Counted from the first letter of the stretch, positions 1-8,629 are shown. The stretch: 64,000 bases of DNA from Nostoc sp. NMS2 (GCF_017115105.1 NZ_JABXKH010000167.1:85502-149501), one strand, 5' to 3'. Program-made: numbers and translations. Notes: generated from the sequence alone by a model not told the origin.

Positions 1-200
1 CCCCAACCTTCGCTAATTGCAGGAGTAAAACTATCTACCAGTAATACCGTAACAAAGGATATTAAAATGAGAATCGGAAAAAGATACTTAAGTAGTCGCC
101 GCCAACTTTGAATAATAAAAGGTGATTTCATAGATTTGAATGATGCATTAGCTACCCACACACGCCATTTTTCGCTTTTAAGATTGAATCTACTAACCAT
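1..200 (-). CDS. Partial membrane protein, N-terminal part only
   Basis: An open frame starts with ATG at 200 and runs off the left edge, giving about 66 residues. The first 35 residues are basic and polar (start MVSRFNLKSEKW). They are followed by one clear hydrophobic segment, roughly residues 38-56, containing LFPILILISFVTVLL, and then a polar stretch. This suggests a cytoplasmic N-terminus followed by a membrane anchor, as in many ABC or efflux permeases and secretion accessory proteins. I do not recognise the family. Nothing ties it to the methyltransferase downstream, which is on the same strand but separated by about 470 bp holding a transposable element. Confidence 0.55.
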   Translation of the reverse strand, partial: MVSRFNLKSEKWRVWVANASFKSMKSPFIIQSWRRLLKYLFPILILISFVTVLLVDSFTPAISEGW

Positions 201-672
201 CTAGTATATAAGTATTGATACTTAAATAAGATTGATGAATTGGTAGTTATTAGTTTCCTGCTTATGGAACTTTTGCATTAGAAAAACTAAAGTAGACCTA
301 TAGCTATGACGCAGCAAGTAGTCATTAGTGCCCAATAGATATTGAAATGGACAATTGGCAATTGGGCATTGGTTATATTCCATCTCACTTTATGACTTCC
401 AAAAAATAAAATTATAAATGTGTAAAAATGATAATTGCTGATGGATAAATTTTCGCTAATAGGTTGATGTAAACTCAATACTATTCGGTTAGGCAGGAGA
501 CGCTATGAATCGCCGTCTTTGTGATGATTTATCGCGTCTTTACGATCTAGAATTTCTATCAAAAAACATTAACCGAACCGTATTGGATGTAAACTTTGAG
601 AAATAGGAGTTAAACTAAGACTAAAGTAAAAACATTTTCGGAGATTTAAACTAGTAAGTTGAATCTCTTATT
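201..672. other. Intergenic region, mostly AT-rich, holding one small transposable element
   Basis: No convincing gene is seen between the partial membrane protein and the methyltransferase. The stretch contains a short run of the CAATTGGGCATTGG repeat near 352-372 and the miniature element at 476-585. A 63-codon minus-strand frame at 287-478 overlaps this repeat DNA and has no ribosome binding site, so it is not called. Confidence 0.5.
476..585. mobile_element. Miniature inverted-repeat element, CAATAC family, 10-bp target duplication
   Basis: The left end CAATACTATTCGGTTA and the right end TTAACCGAACCGTATTG are inverted copies with few mismatches. The element is flanked on both sides by the same ten bases, GATGTAAACT (466-475 and 586-595), a target-site duplication. 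The 110-bp interior has no gene. The same ends and duplication length occur at 28569-28853, so this is a family moved by a transposase encoded elsewhere. Confidence 0.8.
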
Positions 673-1671
673 TTATTTTTTATCTGAACTGAATTTTGAA
701 ACAGAAGTTGTCTTTCCAACTCTTATAGAAGTATTTAAATTATCTTTAATATATTCAAGTATACTTTGAGCAATATGCTCTGCAAGCTTTACTGGAACAG
801 CATTTCCTATCATCTGCTCAAGGTCTGTTTTTGTCCCTTCAAAAATAAAGTTTTCAGGGAAAGTTTGCAAATAGCTTCTTTCAATTGTAGTCAATGGGCG
901 CAAGCTTTCTGTAACACCGACTGGATCTCTAGGGTGTTTATTATAGGTTTTAGGAATAGGACGATTAACTCCTCTTATTGTTGGGCTAGGTTCATCAATA
1001 CTAAAAATTCCTCTTCTTTGGTAACTTCTTGGATGTCTGTAGTAATATTCAATTTCTAATTTATTTCCCAGATAATCTCTAATGGTCATTGGTTTGTCTG
1101 CTAACCTTTTTTTCAGGTAAGGTTCTAGACTTTCGTCTTTTCCTTGTAACTCTCCAAAGCAAAAAAATCTTTTTCGTTTTTGAGGGACACCGCACAGACT
1201 AGCATCCAAAATTATTTCACTTAAACCATATCCAGTATCTTTGAATATTTGTTTAACCTCTTTATATTTATTACTTTTACGAAATAGGTCTACGTTCTCT
1301 ATCAAAAACCATTGAGGAAGAACACTTGTAACTATCTCAGAAAATACAATACTTAAATCTCCTCTTCCTAAATTTTCATCGCGTTTACCGGCGCTAGAGA
1401 AGTCTTGGCAAGGTGGGCCGCCAATAATAATTTCAGGACATATTTCTCTAAAAATTTGATAGTTTTTCCTTAAATTACTAAGATCGTAATCAAAAATTTC
1501 ATGGCTAAAGTTTTTTTGATAAACATCTATAGCTGGTTTCCAATTATCAAATGCTGCTACAATATTAAAACCAGCATTTTGAAACCCTAAGGATAACCCT
1601 CCACAACCTGCAAAAAGGTCTAAAACTCTAAGTGAAGAGTTTTTGGTATCATCTATAGATTTTTCTTTCAT
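673..1671 (-). CDS. DNA (cytosine-5-)-methyltransferase
   Basis: This 332-residue protein methylates carbon 5 of cytosine in a specific DNA site, using S-adenosylmethionine. The standard motifs appear in order: motif I DLFAGCGGLSLGF (residues 18-30), motif IV GGPPCQDFS with catalytic Cys88, motif VI ENV (125-127), motif VIII QKRKRFF (164-170), then the variable target-recognition region. Near the C-terminus are RPLTTIERSYLQTFPENF and motif X IGNAVPVKLAEHIA. The recognition site cannot be read from sequence. No restriction endonuclease or Vsr nuclease gene is next to it, so it may be an orphan methylase, although the gene cut off at the left edge is unknown. Its AT-rich codon use, unlike chlI beside it, suggests transfer. 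Confidence 0.93.
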   Translation of the reverse strand: MKEKSIDDTKNSSLRVLDLFAGCGGLSLGFQNAGFNIVAAFDNWKPAIDVYQKNFSHEIFDYDLSNLRKNYQIFREICPEIIIGGPPCQDFSSAGKRDENLGRGDLSIVFSEIVTSVLPQWFLIENVDLFRKSNKYKEVKQIFKDTGYGLSEIILDASLCGVPQKRKRFFCFGELQGKDESLEPYLKKRLADKPMTIRDYLGNKLEIEYYYRHPRSYQRRGIFSIDEPSPTIRGVNRPIPKTYNKHPRDPVGVTESLRPLTTIERSYLQTFPENFIFEGTKTDLEQMIGNAVPVKLAEHIAQSILEYIKDNLNTSIRVGKTTSVSKFSSDKK

Positions 1672-1805
1672 ACATTTATATATTTTTTAGTATATATACT
1701 TAAAAAATTGTATTTAATAATGCCTTTAAAATTACTAAATCTTCCACACCCCACCTGTGTCACAATAGAAAACTGTAATAAGAAAAATATTGTTAAGGTA
1801 ATTTA

Positions 1806-2930
1806 GTGAGTCCAACTGCTCAATCCACGGCAAGTACGCGTCGCGTGGTATTTCCTTTTACGGCAATTGTGGGCCAGGAAGAAATGAAACTGGCGCTCCT
1901 ATTGAACGTGATTGACCCCAAAATTGGTGGTGTAATGATTATGGGCGATCGCGGCACCGGTAAATCCACAACTATCCGGGCGCTGGCGGATCTGCTGCCA
2001 GAAATTTCTGTGGTTGCCAATGACCCTTTCAGTAGCGATCCTAGCGACCCTGACTTGATGAGTGATGAAGTCCGCCAACTTTTAGAACAAGGGGCGGAAA
2101 TTCCTGTAGCTCATAAAAAAGTCCAAATGGTAGACCTGCCTCTAGGAGCCACAGAAGACCGAGTTTGTGGCACAATCGACATTGAGAAAGCTTTATCTGA
2201 AGGTGTCAAAGCTTTTGAACCAGGACTGCTGGCAAAGGCTAACCGGGGCATTCTCTATGTGGATGAAGTCAACTTACTAGATGACCACCTCGTAGACGTG
2301 CTACTCGATTCCGCCGCCAGTGGATGGAACACTGTAGAACGGGAAGGTATTTCTATCCGTCACCCAGCGCGTTTTGTTCTTGTGGGTTCTGGAAACCCTG
2401 AAGAAGGCGAACTGCGTCCCCAATTACTCGATCGCTTTGGGATGCACGCAGAAATTCACACGGTAAAAGAACCAGCCTTGCGGGTGCAAATCGTGGAACA
2501 ACGGGCGGATTTTGACCAAAATCCTCCAGTCTTTCTCGAAAACTACAAACCTCAGCAAGAAGCATTGCAAGAGCAAATTGTCAATGCTCAACAGCTTTTG
2601 CCAGAAGTGAAAATGGACTATGAACTACGGGTAAAAATTTCGGAAGTCTGTTCTGAACTGGATGTAGATGGTTTGCGGGGTGACATTGTTAGTAACCGTG
2701 CCGCCAAAGCCTTAACAGCTTATGAAGGACGCACTGAAGTTACAGTTGATGATATCCACCGCGTAATTACGCTATGCTTGCGTCACAGACTGCGGAAAGA
2801 CCCCTTAGAATCGATTGATTCTGGCTACAAAGTCGCCAAAGTTTTTAGCCGCATCTTTGGCGTAGAATTACCAGAAAGTGATACTGCACAAAAAAACGGC
2901 ACAGGTCAAAAGTTAGGGGCTAGGGGTTAA
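1806..2930 (+). CDS. chlI: Magnesium chelatase ATPase subunit I
   Basis: ChlI is the AAA+ motor subunit of magnesium chelatase. With ChlD and ChlH it inserts Mg2+ into protoporphyrin IX, the first committed step to chlorophyll. The 374-residue length is usual for cyanobacterial ChlI. The N-terminal FPFTAIVGQEEMKLALLLN, Walker A GDRGTGKST (about residues 47-55), Walker B ILYVDEVNLL and the sensor region GSGNPEEGELRPQLLDRFG are all present, as are the C-terminal AAA+ lid helices. The start is a GTG at 1806, which gives the expected short N-terminus before VFPFTAIVGQ. The gene stands alone, with no other chlorophyll genes nearby. Confidence 0.97.
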   Translation: MSPTAQSTASTRRVVFPFTAIVGQEEMKLALLLNVIDPKIGGVMIMGDRGTGKSTTIRALADLLPEISVVANDPFSSDPSDPDLMSDEVRQLLEQGAEIPVAHKKVQMVDLPLGATEDRVCGTIDIEKALSEGVKAFEPGLLAKANRGILYVDEVNLLDDHLVDVLLDSAASGWNTVEREGISIRHPARFVLVGSGNPEEGELRPQLLDRFGMHAEIHTVKEPALRVQIVEQRADFDQNPPVFLENYKPQQEALQEQIVNAQQLLPEVKMDYELRVKISEVCSELDVDGLRGDIVSNRAAKALTAYEGRTEVTVDDIHRVITLCLRHRLRKDPLESIDSGYKVAKVFSRIFGVELPESDTAQKNGTGQKLGARG

Positions 2931-2959
2931 AAATTAGGACTAACTCCTAACTCTTGTAC

Positions 2960-2979
2960 AGACGCGATTAATCGCGTCT
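2960..2979. repeat. Perfect 20-bp palindrome behind chlI
   Basis: AGACGCGATTAATCGCGTCT is a perfect inverted repeat about 30 bp after the chlI stop. A related GACGC...GCGTC sequence lies in the interior of the element at 476-585. It could act as a weak terminator hairpin but lacks a U-tract. Confidence 0.6.
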
Positions 2980-3011
2980 CTAACTTTATAACTCAGCACT
3001 CAACACTGACT

Positions 3012-3308
3012 ATGAGATTTTGGTCTTTTTGGTTTAACAGCTTTGTTCTATCTAGCCAATACAACCCGCCCAGGTTTGTAGAATTATTGATGCTCTTATT
3101 AGCGATCGCTATGCTGGCAATAGCCAGTGTTTTACCAGACAGACCCTATTTAATCTTAGGCTTGAGCCTAGTAGTCGGGGCATCTATTTCTATCTTAGTG
3201 CGGGAAGCGATCGCGCCCTCACCCCAGGCGCGAATTACCCAACTAACAGCATCATTATTGCTTATCATCAGTCTCTATGGGTTTGCAGACTTAATGTACG
3301 GTATTTAA
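3012..3308 (+). CDS. Small three-helix membrane protein of unknown function
   Basis: The 98-residue protein has three likely membrane helices at about residues 24-41 (VELLMLLLAIAMLAIASV), 46-64 (YLILGLSLVVGASISILV) and 78-95 (ASLLLIISLYGFADL). There are no catalytic motifs. It follows chlI on the same strand after an 80-bp gap with a palindrome, so it could be co-transcribed or independent. The regular alternation of helices and short polar loops argues for a real gene. I do not recognise the family. Confidence 0.7.
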   Translation: MRFWSFWFNSFVLSSQYNPPRFVELLMLLLAIAMLAIASVLPDRPYLILGLSLVVGASISILVREAIAPSPQARITQLTASLLLIISLYGFADLMYGI

Positions 3309-3738
<430 letters not shown>

Positions 3739-4371
3739 CTAATAATTTTCAGCGCGAAAATCTTGAGTAATTAGGGCAGTATCATCTTTAAGATACCCTA
3801 CTGTCACACAATCATCAATCAATTGCAGGACAAAGGGCCATAGTTCCGGGGCACCTGTTTCTACTGGCGCTACCCGTTTCATTACCTGATTGCGGCTAAT
3901 GCCATGAATCCGCCAAGTCCCGCCCTGAGTTTGCTGATTATGCAGCAAAGGCTGTATACGGTCTAGGGCTGCGGCAAATTTGGCGGTGGGTGTTTCTCCT
4001 GCTTCAAACTCATCCCAGAGTAAACGCAACTCGCTACCTTGGTCTGCGGGCAAAAGTCAGAATAAACGCAATGCTGCTTGTGCTTCTCGTTCTGCTTTGC
4101 TGTGATTACCCTGCACATCGTAACAGAAAGTATCACCTGCATCTATTTCTACCAAATCGTGAATTAGCAGCATTTTGATGGCATAAAATATATCAACACC
4201 TTGTGGGGCATAATCTACTAAGGCGATCGCCATTACAGCTAAATGCCAAGAGTGTTCTGCACTATTTTCTCGGCGCGACCCATCAATAAGTAGGGTTTGC
4301 CGCATTACCTGTTTCAATCGATCAATTTCGATGATGAACTGAATTTGTTGAGTCAGCCGATTGATTTGCAC
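3739..4371 (-). pseudogene. HD-domain hydrolase broken by one in-frame TGA
   Basis: Two halves of one protein lie in the same reading frame, separated by a single TGA at 4057-4059. Ignoring the stop gives about 210 residues, the usual length of HD-domain proteins of the YfbR/HDDC2 type, which are metal-dependent nucleotide phosphohydrolases. The N-terminal half has EHSWHLA and LLIHDLVEIDAGD, the metal-binding HD signature. The C-terminal half starts LLPADQGSELRLLWDEFE, as expected to follow the ALRLF just before the stop. One base change (for example GGA to TGA) explains it. The first half alone keeps the HD motif but loses the remaining helices, so the gene is probably inactive unless the stop is read through or is a sequencing error. 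Confidence 0.8.
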
Positions 4372-4462
4372 CTGAATTTCTGATTTTTGGATAATTATTG
4401 ACTGGATTTTCGATTTTTAACTCCAGCACATTTGCAAGACATTTTTTCTGTCTGCATTCCAA

Positions 4463-4535
4463 TTAAAAAACGCCTGGGAGTGTTGCCGTGTTTCCACCCC
4501 AGGCGCTCTCTATTTTTAACTTGCTCCTCACACAC
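4463..4535 (-). ncRNA. Structured small RNA, Yfr2-like, copy 1 of 3
   Basis: On the minus strand the RNA would start near 4535 with GTGTGAGGAGCAAGTT and end in a strong hairpin. The stem arms are at 4497-4505 and 4471-4478 (GCCTGGG/CCCAGGC), followed by six U residues (4465-4470), a factor-independent terminator. The hairpin loop carries GTGGAAACAC, containing the GGAAACA motif I associate with the cyanobacterial Yfr2 family. A good -10 box, TATTAT on the minus strand, lies at 4542-4547. Two more copies follow. The family name is inference. That this is a repeated, transcribed-looking RNA unit is seen directly. Confidence 0.65.
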
Positions 4536-4624
4536 GATTAAATAATATCACTGCTTTAATGAAAATACGATCAAAGTGAGTGACACTTTTAAAACTGTAC
4601 CAACGATCAAATTTTTATATGCAA

Positions 4625-4698
4625 ATTAAAAAATGCCTGGGAGTGTTGCCGTGTTTCCACCCCAGGCATTTTTTATTCTCAACTTGCTCCTCACACAC
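4625..4698 (-). ncRNA. Structured small RNA, Yfr2-like, copy 2 of 3
   Basis: This copy has the same 5' segment TGTGTGAGGAGCAAGTT and the same GGAAACA-bearing hairpin. Its stem bases have changed in a compensating way: the lower stem AATGCCTGGG/CCCAGGCATT (4632-4641 with 4661-4670) pairs perfectly, whereas copy 1 uses a CG pair there. A run of U follows. The minus-strand -10-like TATATT lies at 4705-4710. An upstream block resembling ATCACTCA-TATACTT is shared with the other copies and may be a regulatory site. Confidence 0.65.
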
Positions 4699-4784
4699 AA
4701 ATAAAATATATCACTACTTCTATCTAATGGCAAGTATATTGAGTGATATTTTCAAAACTTCACAAACAATCCAATTTCTGACCG

Positions 4785-4845
4785 AAGAGGCAGGGGGAGG
4801 GGAGCAGGGAGCAGGGAGCAGGGGGAAGGGAGCAGGGGGAAAGAT
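4785..4845. repeat. GGGAGCAG-type tandem repeat
   Basis: Purine-rich repeats of GGGAGCAG and variants lie between copies 2 and 3 of the small RNA array. The same repeat type has entered the histidine kinase gene at about 31.2 kb. Confidence 0.7.
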
Positions 4846-5046
4846 GTTTAAAATACGCTGCCTGACTATCTTTTCAGAGCAAGTAAATTTATTTATGCCC
4901 AAAAATAAAAATATTTATTATGCCTACGGCACGCTGCGCGAACGAGATGTGTAATACGAGAGATAATACTTCCTTAGTTCAGAGCAACTACATTTGCGTA
5001 TGGGGATTTCTCCCCTGCTCCCTGCCCCTTTTCCTCTCATTGACAA

Positions 5047-5120
5047 ATTGAAAAGCGCTTGGGAGTGTTGCCGTGTTTCCACCCCAGGCGCTTTTCATTT
5101 TGAACTTGCTCCTCACACAA
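5047..5120 (-). ncRNA. Structured small RNA, Yfr2-like, copy 3 of 3
   Basis: The third copy has TGTGTGAGGAGCAAGTT, then a hairpin with the identical loop (GGGGTGGAAACACGGCAAC) and a distinct lower stem AAAAGCGC/GCGCTTTT (5051-5058 with 5088-5095). The stem has one weakened pair (CTTGGG against CCCAGG). The closing T-run is shorter than in the other copies. The identical loop and varied but paired stems across the three copies indicate selection on RNA structure. It lies just downstream of the purH stop and is read in the same direction, so it may also act as the purH terminator region. Confidence 0.62.
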
Positions 5121-5200
5121 GCGAACGATATCACGAATTCAATTATAAAGAAAGTATATGGTATGACACTTTCTTAACTGCACACCTAATAAGCAATAAT

Positions 5201-6745
5201 TTAGTGTAAAAAGTGACGTACACCAGTTAAAACCATCAGCAAACCCAGTTCGTTAGCAGCTTTGATTGAATCTTTATCGCGCAGACTTCCCCCTGGTTGG
5301 ACAATGGCTGTAATTCCTGCGGCTGCGGCTGTTCTGACTGAATCATCGAAGGGGAAAAATCCATCGCTGGCGAGAATTGCACCTTTGGCTTTTTCTCCAG
5401 CTTGTTCTAGGGCAATTTTAACTGAGCCGACGCGGTTCATTTGACCACCACCTACTCCTAGTGTAGTGCGATCGCTCGTAACAACAATGGCATTAGATTT
5501 AACGTGTTTGCAAACTTTCCAAGCAAACAGTAATTCGGCTAATTCGCTGTCGGTGGGTTGACGTTCGGTGACTATTTGCCATTGACTGGTATCAGCAGTG
5601 ATGTCATCGCTAGCTTGGACAAGAAAACCACCTGCGATCGCTTTCACTGTATCCTTAGTGCCACTGCTAAAATCTGGTAAAATCAAAACCCGGACATTAG
5701 ATTTTTTGCCCAGGATTTCTTCAGCTTCTGCATCACAACTTGGTGCAACCACACATTCAAGAAATGTTTTCGTTAACTCGTTGGCCGTAACCGCATCAAT
5801 TGGACGGTTGAGTGCGACAATCCCACCAAAGGCAGAAGTAGAATCAGCATTAAAAGCTTTTTTGTAGGCTTCGGAAATCGTGCTTCCTAATGCCGTACCA
5901 CAGGGATTTGTATGTTTAATAATCGTTGCTGCTGGGGTATCAGTGAATTCAGCAATAATTCGGCGTGCGGCTTCTAAATCAACTAAGTTATTGTAACTCA
6001 GTTCTTTACCTTGCAGTTTCGTGGCGGCTGCCCATCCTGTTGAGGTAGTACCAGTTTCATACCAGGCGGCGGGTTGATGAGGGTTTTCGCCGTAACGCAG
6101 AGATTGCAATTGTGTGCCGCTAAGGGTGTACTGCTGTGTTCCTGCGAGGTAAGATGCGAACTGACAAGTCAGCGCTTGCGCTATCGCTTGATCGTAACTA
6201 GCAGTATGCGAAAATCCTTTTAATGCAGCCTTTTGCCGAAACTCTAGAGATGCTACGCCCTTATTTTGACGCAATTCCTGCAAATACTCGTCATATTGTG
6301 ATGGATCGCATAATACAGCCAGATGGGCGAAATTTTTCGATGATGCCCGTAGCATAGCAGGGCCACCGATATCAATTTGTTCAACTGCTTCTAATAATGT
6401 TACCCCTGGTTTAGCGATCGTTTCCTCAAAGGGATATAGATTCACCACTACTAAATCAATTGGGCGAATTTGGTTATTTTCTAAGTCTGTAATATCTTGA
6501 GGAACATCTCGCCGTGCCAAAATCCCCCCATGAATTCGGGGATGCAGCGTTTTGACTCGACCACCTAAAATTTCTGGTGAACCTGTGTAATCTGCAACTT
6601 TGGTGACAGGGAGTCCCGCATCTTTGAGTGCTTGGGCTGTTCCCCCACTGCTGATTAAATCAAAGTCAAATTCTTCAACCAAGCTACGGGCTAGGTCAAT
6701 TAAACCAGTTTTGTTAGATACACTCAGCAGGGCTAGACGCGCCAT
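5201..6745 (-). CDS. purH: Bifunctional AICAR transformylase / IMP cyclohydrolase
   Basis: PurH carries out the last two steps of de novo purine synthesis: formylation of AICAR and closure to IMP. The 514-residue length matches the family. The N-terminal MGS-like cyclohydrolase domain (about 1-200) has LALLSVSNKTGL, LISSGGTAQAL and GGRVKTLHPRIHGGIL. The transformylase domain follows, with LRYGENPHQPAAWY, LQGKELSYNNLVDLEAA, IIKHTNPCGTA and the closing GITAIVQPGGSLRDKDSI. The start at 6745 gives the standard MARLALLS N-terminus. A divergent second copy of its first 30 or so codons lies about 350 bp upstream. Confidence 0.97.
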   Translation of the reverse strand: MARLALLSVSNKTGLIDLARSLVEEFDFDLISSGGTAQALKDAGLPVTKVADYTGSPEILGGRVKTLHPRIHGGILARRDVPQDITDLENNQIRPIDLVVVNLYPFEETIAKPGVTLLEAVEQIDIGGPAMLRASSKNFAHLAVLCDPSQYDEYLQELRQNKGVASLEFRQKAALKGFSHTASYDQAIAQALTCQFASYLAGTQQYTLSGTQLQSLRYGENPHQPAAWYETGTTSTGWAAATKLQGKELSYNNLVDLEAARRIIAEFTDTPAATIIKHTNPCGTALGSTISEAYKKAFNADSTSAFGGIVALNRPIDAVTANELTKTFLECVVAPSCDAEAEEILGKKSNVRVLILPDFSSGTKDTVKAIAGGFLVQASDDITADTSQWQIVTERQPTDSELAELLFAWKVCKHVKSNAIVVTSDRTTLGVGGGQMNRVGSVKIALEQAGEKAKGAILASDGFFPFDDSVRTAAAAGITAIVQPGGSLRDKDSIKAANELGLLMVLTGVRHFLH

Positions 6746-6994
6746 TGATCAATTCCTTAAAAATAGGCTAGAAGCGAAGGATCTCAAGTTTTGCATAAGC
6801 CTTGCTTTAGTTCAAGATCATTAGGGATAATAACGTTAATAACCATCTGATTATCACTTTTATCTATTAAGAAGGATTTTTACACAATTAGAAACAGTTT
6901 TTAGCGATCGCTATTTTATGGCATCCATTGAATTGAATCTTCTGAACACCATCCTGCTTGAAGATGAAGCAGATAACAAATAGTTAATGTACGC

Positions 6995-7110
6995 TTAGGA
7001 ATTACCTAGCGCAAAGTCAAATTCTTCAACTAAGCTACGCGCCAGGTCAATTAAACCAGTTTTGTTAGATACACTCAGCAGTGCTAGACGCGTCATCGAT
7101 CAATTTCTTA
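6995..7110 (-). pseudogene. Duplicated 5' fragment of purH
   Basis: Bases 7012-7110 repeat the start of purH (6661-6760) with about seven differences in 98 bases, including some sequence upstream of the ATG. The copy keeps an ATG (7096) and reads MTRLALLSVSNKTGLIDLA onward. It departs from purH after EFDF and stops at 6995, giving a 33-codon frame. Most differences are third-position changes, as between orthologues of related strains. This suggests recombination with foreign DNA or an old duplication rather than a recent copying slip. Confidence 0.8.
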
Positions 7111-7138
7111 TAGCAGTTTCAACAAGCACAGTTGACAG

Positions 7139-7405
7139 TTATCCAAAATTACAAAAATCATCTACGCGGATATCCCGCCAAATATCAGAAATCTGCCAGC
7201 CGGAATTGCCAACAGATTGGACTATGGGATTATCGCGCAATGGAATGTAGTTGGGTTCTCTCGGCTCTGGAATATCTGCTGGTTGCTCATCAACCACAGG
7301 GGGTGAAAAATTGACGGTATCAGCTTGAAGATTTTGGTCTTCAGCGTCTTGGATTTCCATCATTTTCTTCAGAGTCAGCTTGTCAGATTTTTTGATGATC
7401 TTCAT
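7139..7405 (-). CDS. Small hypothetical protein
   Basis: The 88-residue frame has a basic start (MKIIKKSDKLTLKKMMEIQ), an acidic proline-rich middle (PPVVDEQPADIPEPREP) and a polar C-terminus. There is no signal peptide or membrane segment. I do not recognise a family. Bias toward acidic and proline residues fits an expressed soluble peptide better than random sequence. No operon partner is seen. Confidence 0.4.
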   Translation of the reverse strand: MKIIKKSDKLTLKKMMEIQDAEDQNLQADTVNFSPPVVDEQPADIPEPREPNYIPLRDNPIVQSVGNSGWQISDIWRDIRVDDFCNFG

Positions 7406-7741
7406 ATCTATTAATTAAAAGTTTTCATTCACTGCATACCAAAGGCATTGGCTGAAAAGTCGGATGACAACAGAGTTGTAAAAAGTCGTGGGTGAGATGA
7501 GTGTTAATAATTGCACGGAATAAACAAGATACACCAAATCTATAGAAAATACGAGTCCCTGGCTGAGGAATTTCTTAATTGAGTGCAAATCTCTTTTTCG
7601 TGCAGATGCCTTAGCATAATTTTTCACAAATGCTTTGAGCGATTTACACTACTGCATTAGAGTAAGTCCAAGGCCGTTTTGTGTTTTAGACTCAATCAAG
7701 CCTGATAATAGAGGGTTAAGAGTTCTCGCTGTAAAGGAGCA
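7406..7741. other. Intergenic region upstream of the RpaB-like gene
   Basis: No supported gene or repeat was found. A minus-strand frame at 7415-7627 is not convincing. The stretch presumably holds the promoter of the response regulator; an AAGGAG ribosome binding site lies at 7734-7739. Confidence 0.4.
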
Positions 7742-8476
7742 TTGAGGAACTTGTCAGGTCATAAAGGAAAAATCCTGGTAGTAGACGACGAAGCGAGCAT
7801 CCGTCGGATTTTAGAGACACGTCTTTCCATGATTGGCTATGATGTCGTCACAGCTAGCGATGGTGAAGAAGCTTTGTCAGCTTTTCGTGTATCCGCTCCT
7901 AACTTAATAGTTTTGGATGTGATGATGCCAAAGCTGGATGGCTACGGTGTATGCCAAGAATTACGGAAAGAGTCAGATGTACCAATTATTATGCTTACAG
8001 CCTTGGGAAACGTTGCCGATAGGATTACTGGGCTAGAGTTAGGTGCTGATGACTACATGACAAAGCCTTTCTCTCCCAAGGAGCTAGAAGCTAGGATTGC
8101 CTGTATACTAAGGCGATGCTTCCACAAAACTAGTATTAATACTATTCCTAATTCCACGATCATCCGTGTGGGCAATCTCAAAATTGATACAAGTAAGCGG
8201 CAAGTCTATAAAAATGAGCAACGGATTCGGCTGACAGGTGTGGAATTTAGCTTACTAGAGTTGTTGGTAAACAATTCTGGAAAGGTTTTTTCCCGATTAG
8301 AAATGTTGCAGCTATTGTGGGGTTGCGTACCAGGACTTCATTTAGACACCCGTGTAGTAGACGTGCATATCTCCCGATTGCGGACAAAGGTAGAAGATGA
8401 CCCTAACTTACCAGAGTTGATTATCACAGCAAGAGGTAGTGGTTATTTTTTCCCACGAATTATTGAATCAGAGTAG
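7742..8476 (+). CDS. OmpR-type response regulator, RpaB-like
   Basis: This is a two-domain transcription regulator. The receiver domain (about 9-122) has acidic residues Asp15/Asp16, phosphoacceptor Asp59 (IVLDVMMPKLDGYGV) and Lys108. The winged-helix domain (about 140-238) ends VVDVHISRLRTKVEDDP...ARGSGYFF. It closely resembles RpaB (Ycf27), the conserved regulator of light-stress and phycobilisome genes, but with clear departures (LTALGNVAD, a linker starting RRCFHKTS, QLLWGCVPGLH). I take it as a diverged RpaB paralogue. Start: the TTG at 7742 lies only 2 bp from AAGGAG, so the TTG at 7751, 11 bp from it, may be the true start. No kinase partner is adjacent. Confidence 0.88.
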   Translation: MRNLSGHKGKILVVDDEASIRRILETRLSMIGYDVVTASDGEEALSAFRVSAPNLIVLDVMMPKLDGYGVCQELRKESDVPIIMLTALGNVADRITGLELGADDYMTKPFSPKELEARIACILRRCFHKTSINTIPNSTIIRVGNLKIDTSKRQVYKNEQRIRLTGVEFSLLELLVNNSGKVFSRLEMLQLLWGCVPGLHLDTRVVDVHISRLRTKVEDDPNLPELIITARGSGYFFPRIIESE

Positions 8477-8629
8477 GAGTCAATTGAAGAAGAATTCCGA
8501 ATCCAGGAATCAGCGCTTAATCTAGCTCTACCCAAAAAAAACCATTAGATAGATGAAGAATGAGTCGGCTGATGATAGGTTCAGATGATGAAAAGCCGAC
8601 AATAACTCCATTGTAAAAAAGTAGCTATT

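Noticed and set aside
287..478. 63-codon minus-strand frame
   Set aside because: It overlaps repeat sequence and the edge of a mobile element; no ribosome binding site or known motif.
4580..5209. Plus-strand open frames at 4580-4954 and 4994-5209
   Set aside because: They run antisense through the small RNA hairpins and the GGGAGCAG repeat; composition is not protein-like.
7415..7627. 70-codon minus-strand frame
   Set aside because: No motif and an implausible composition; probably chance.
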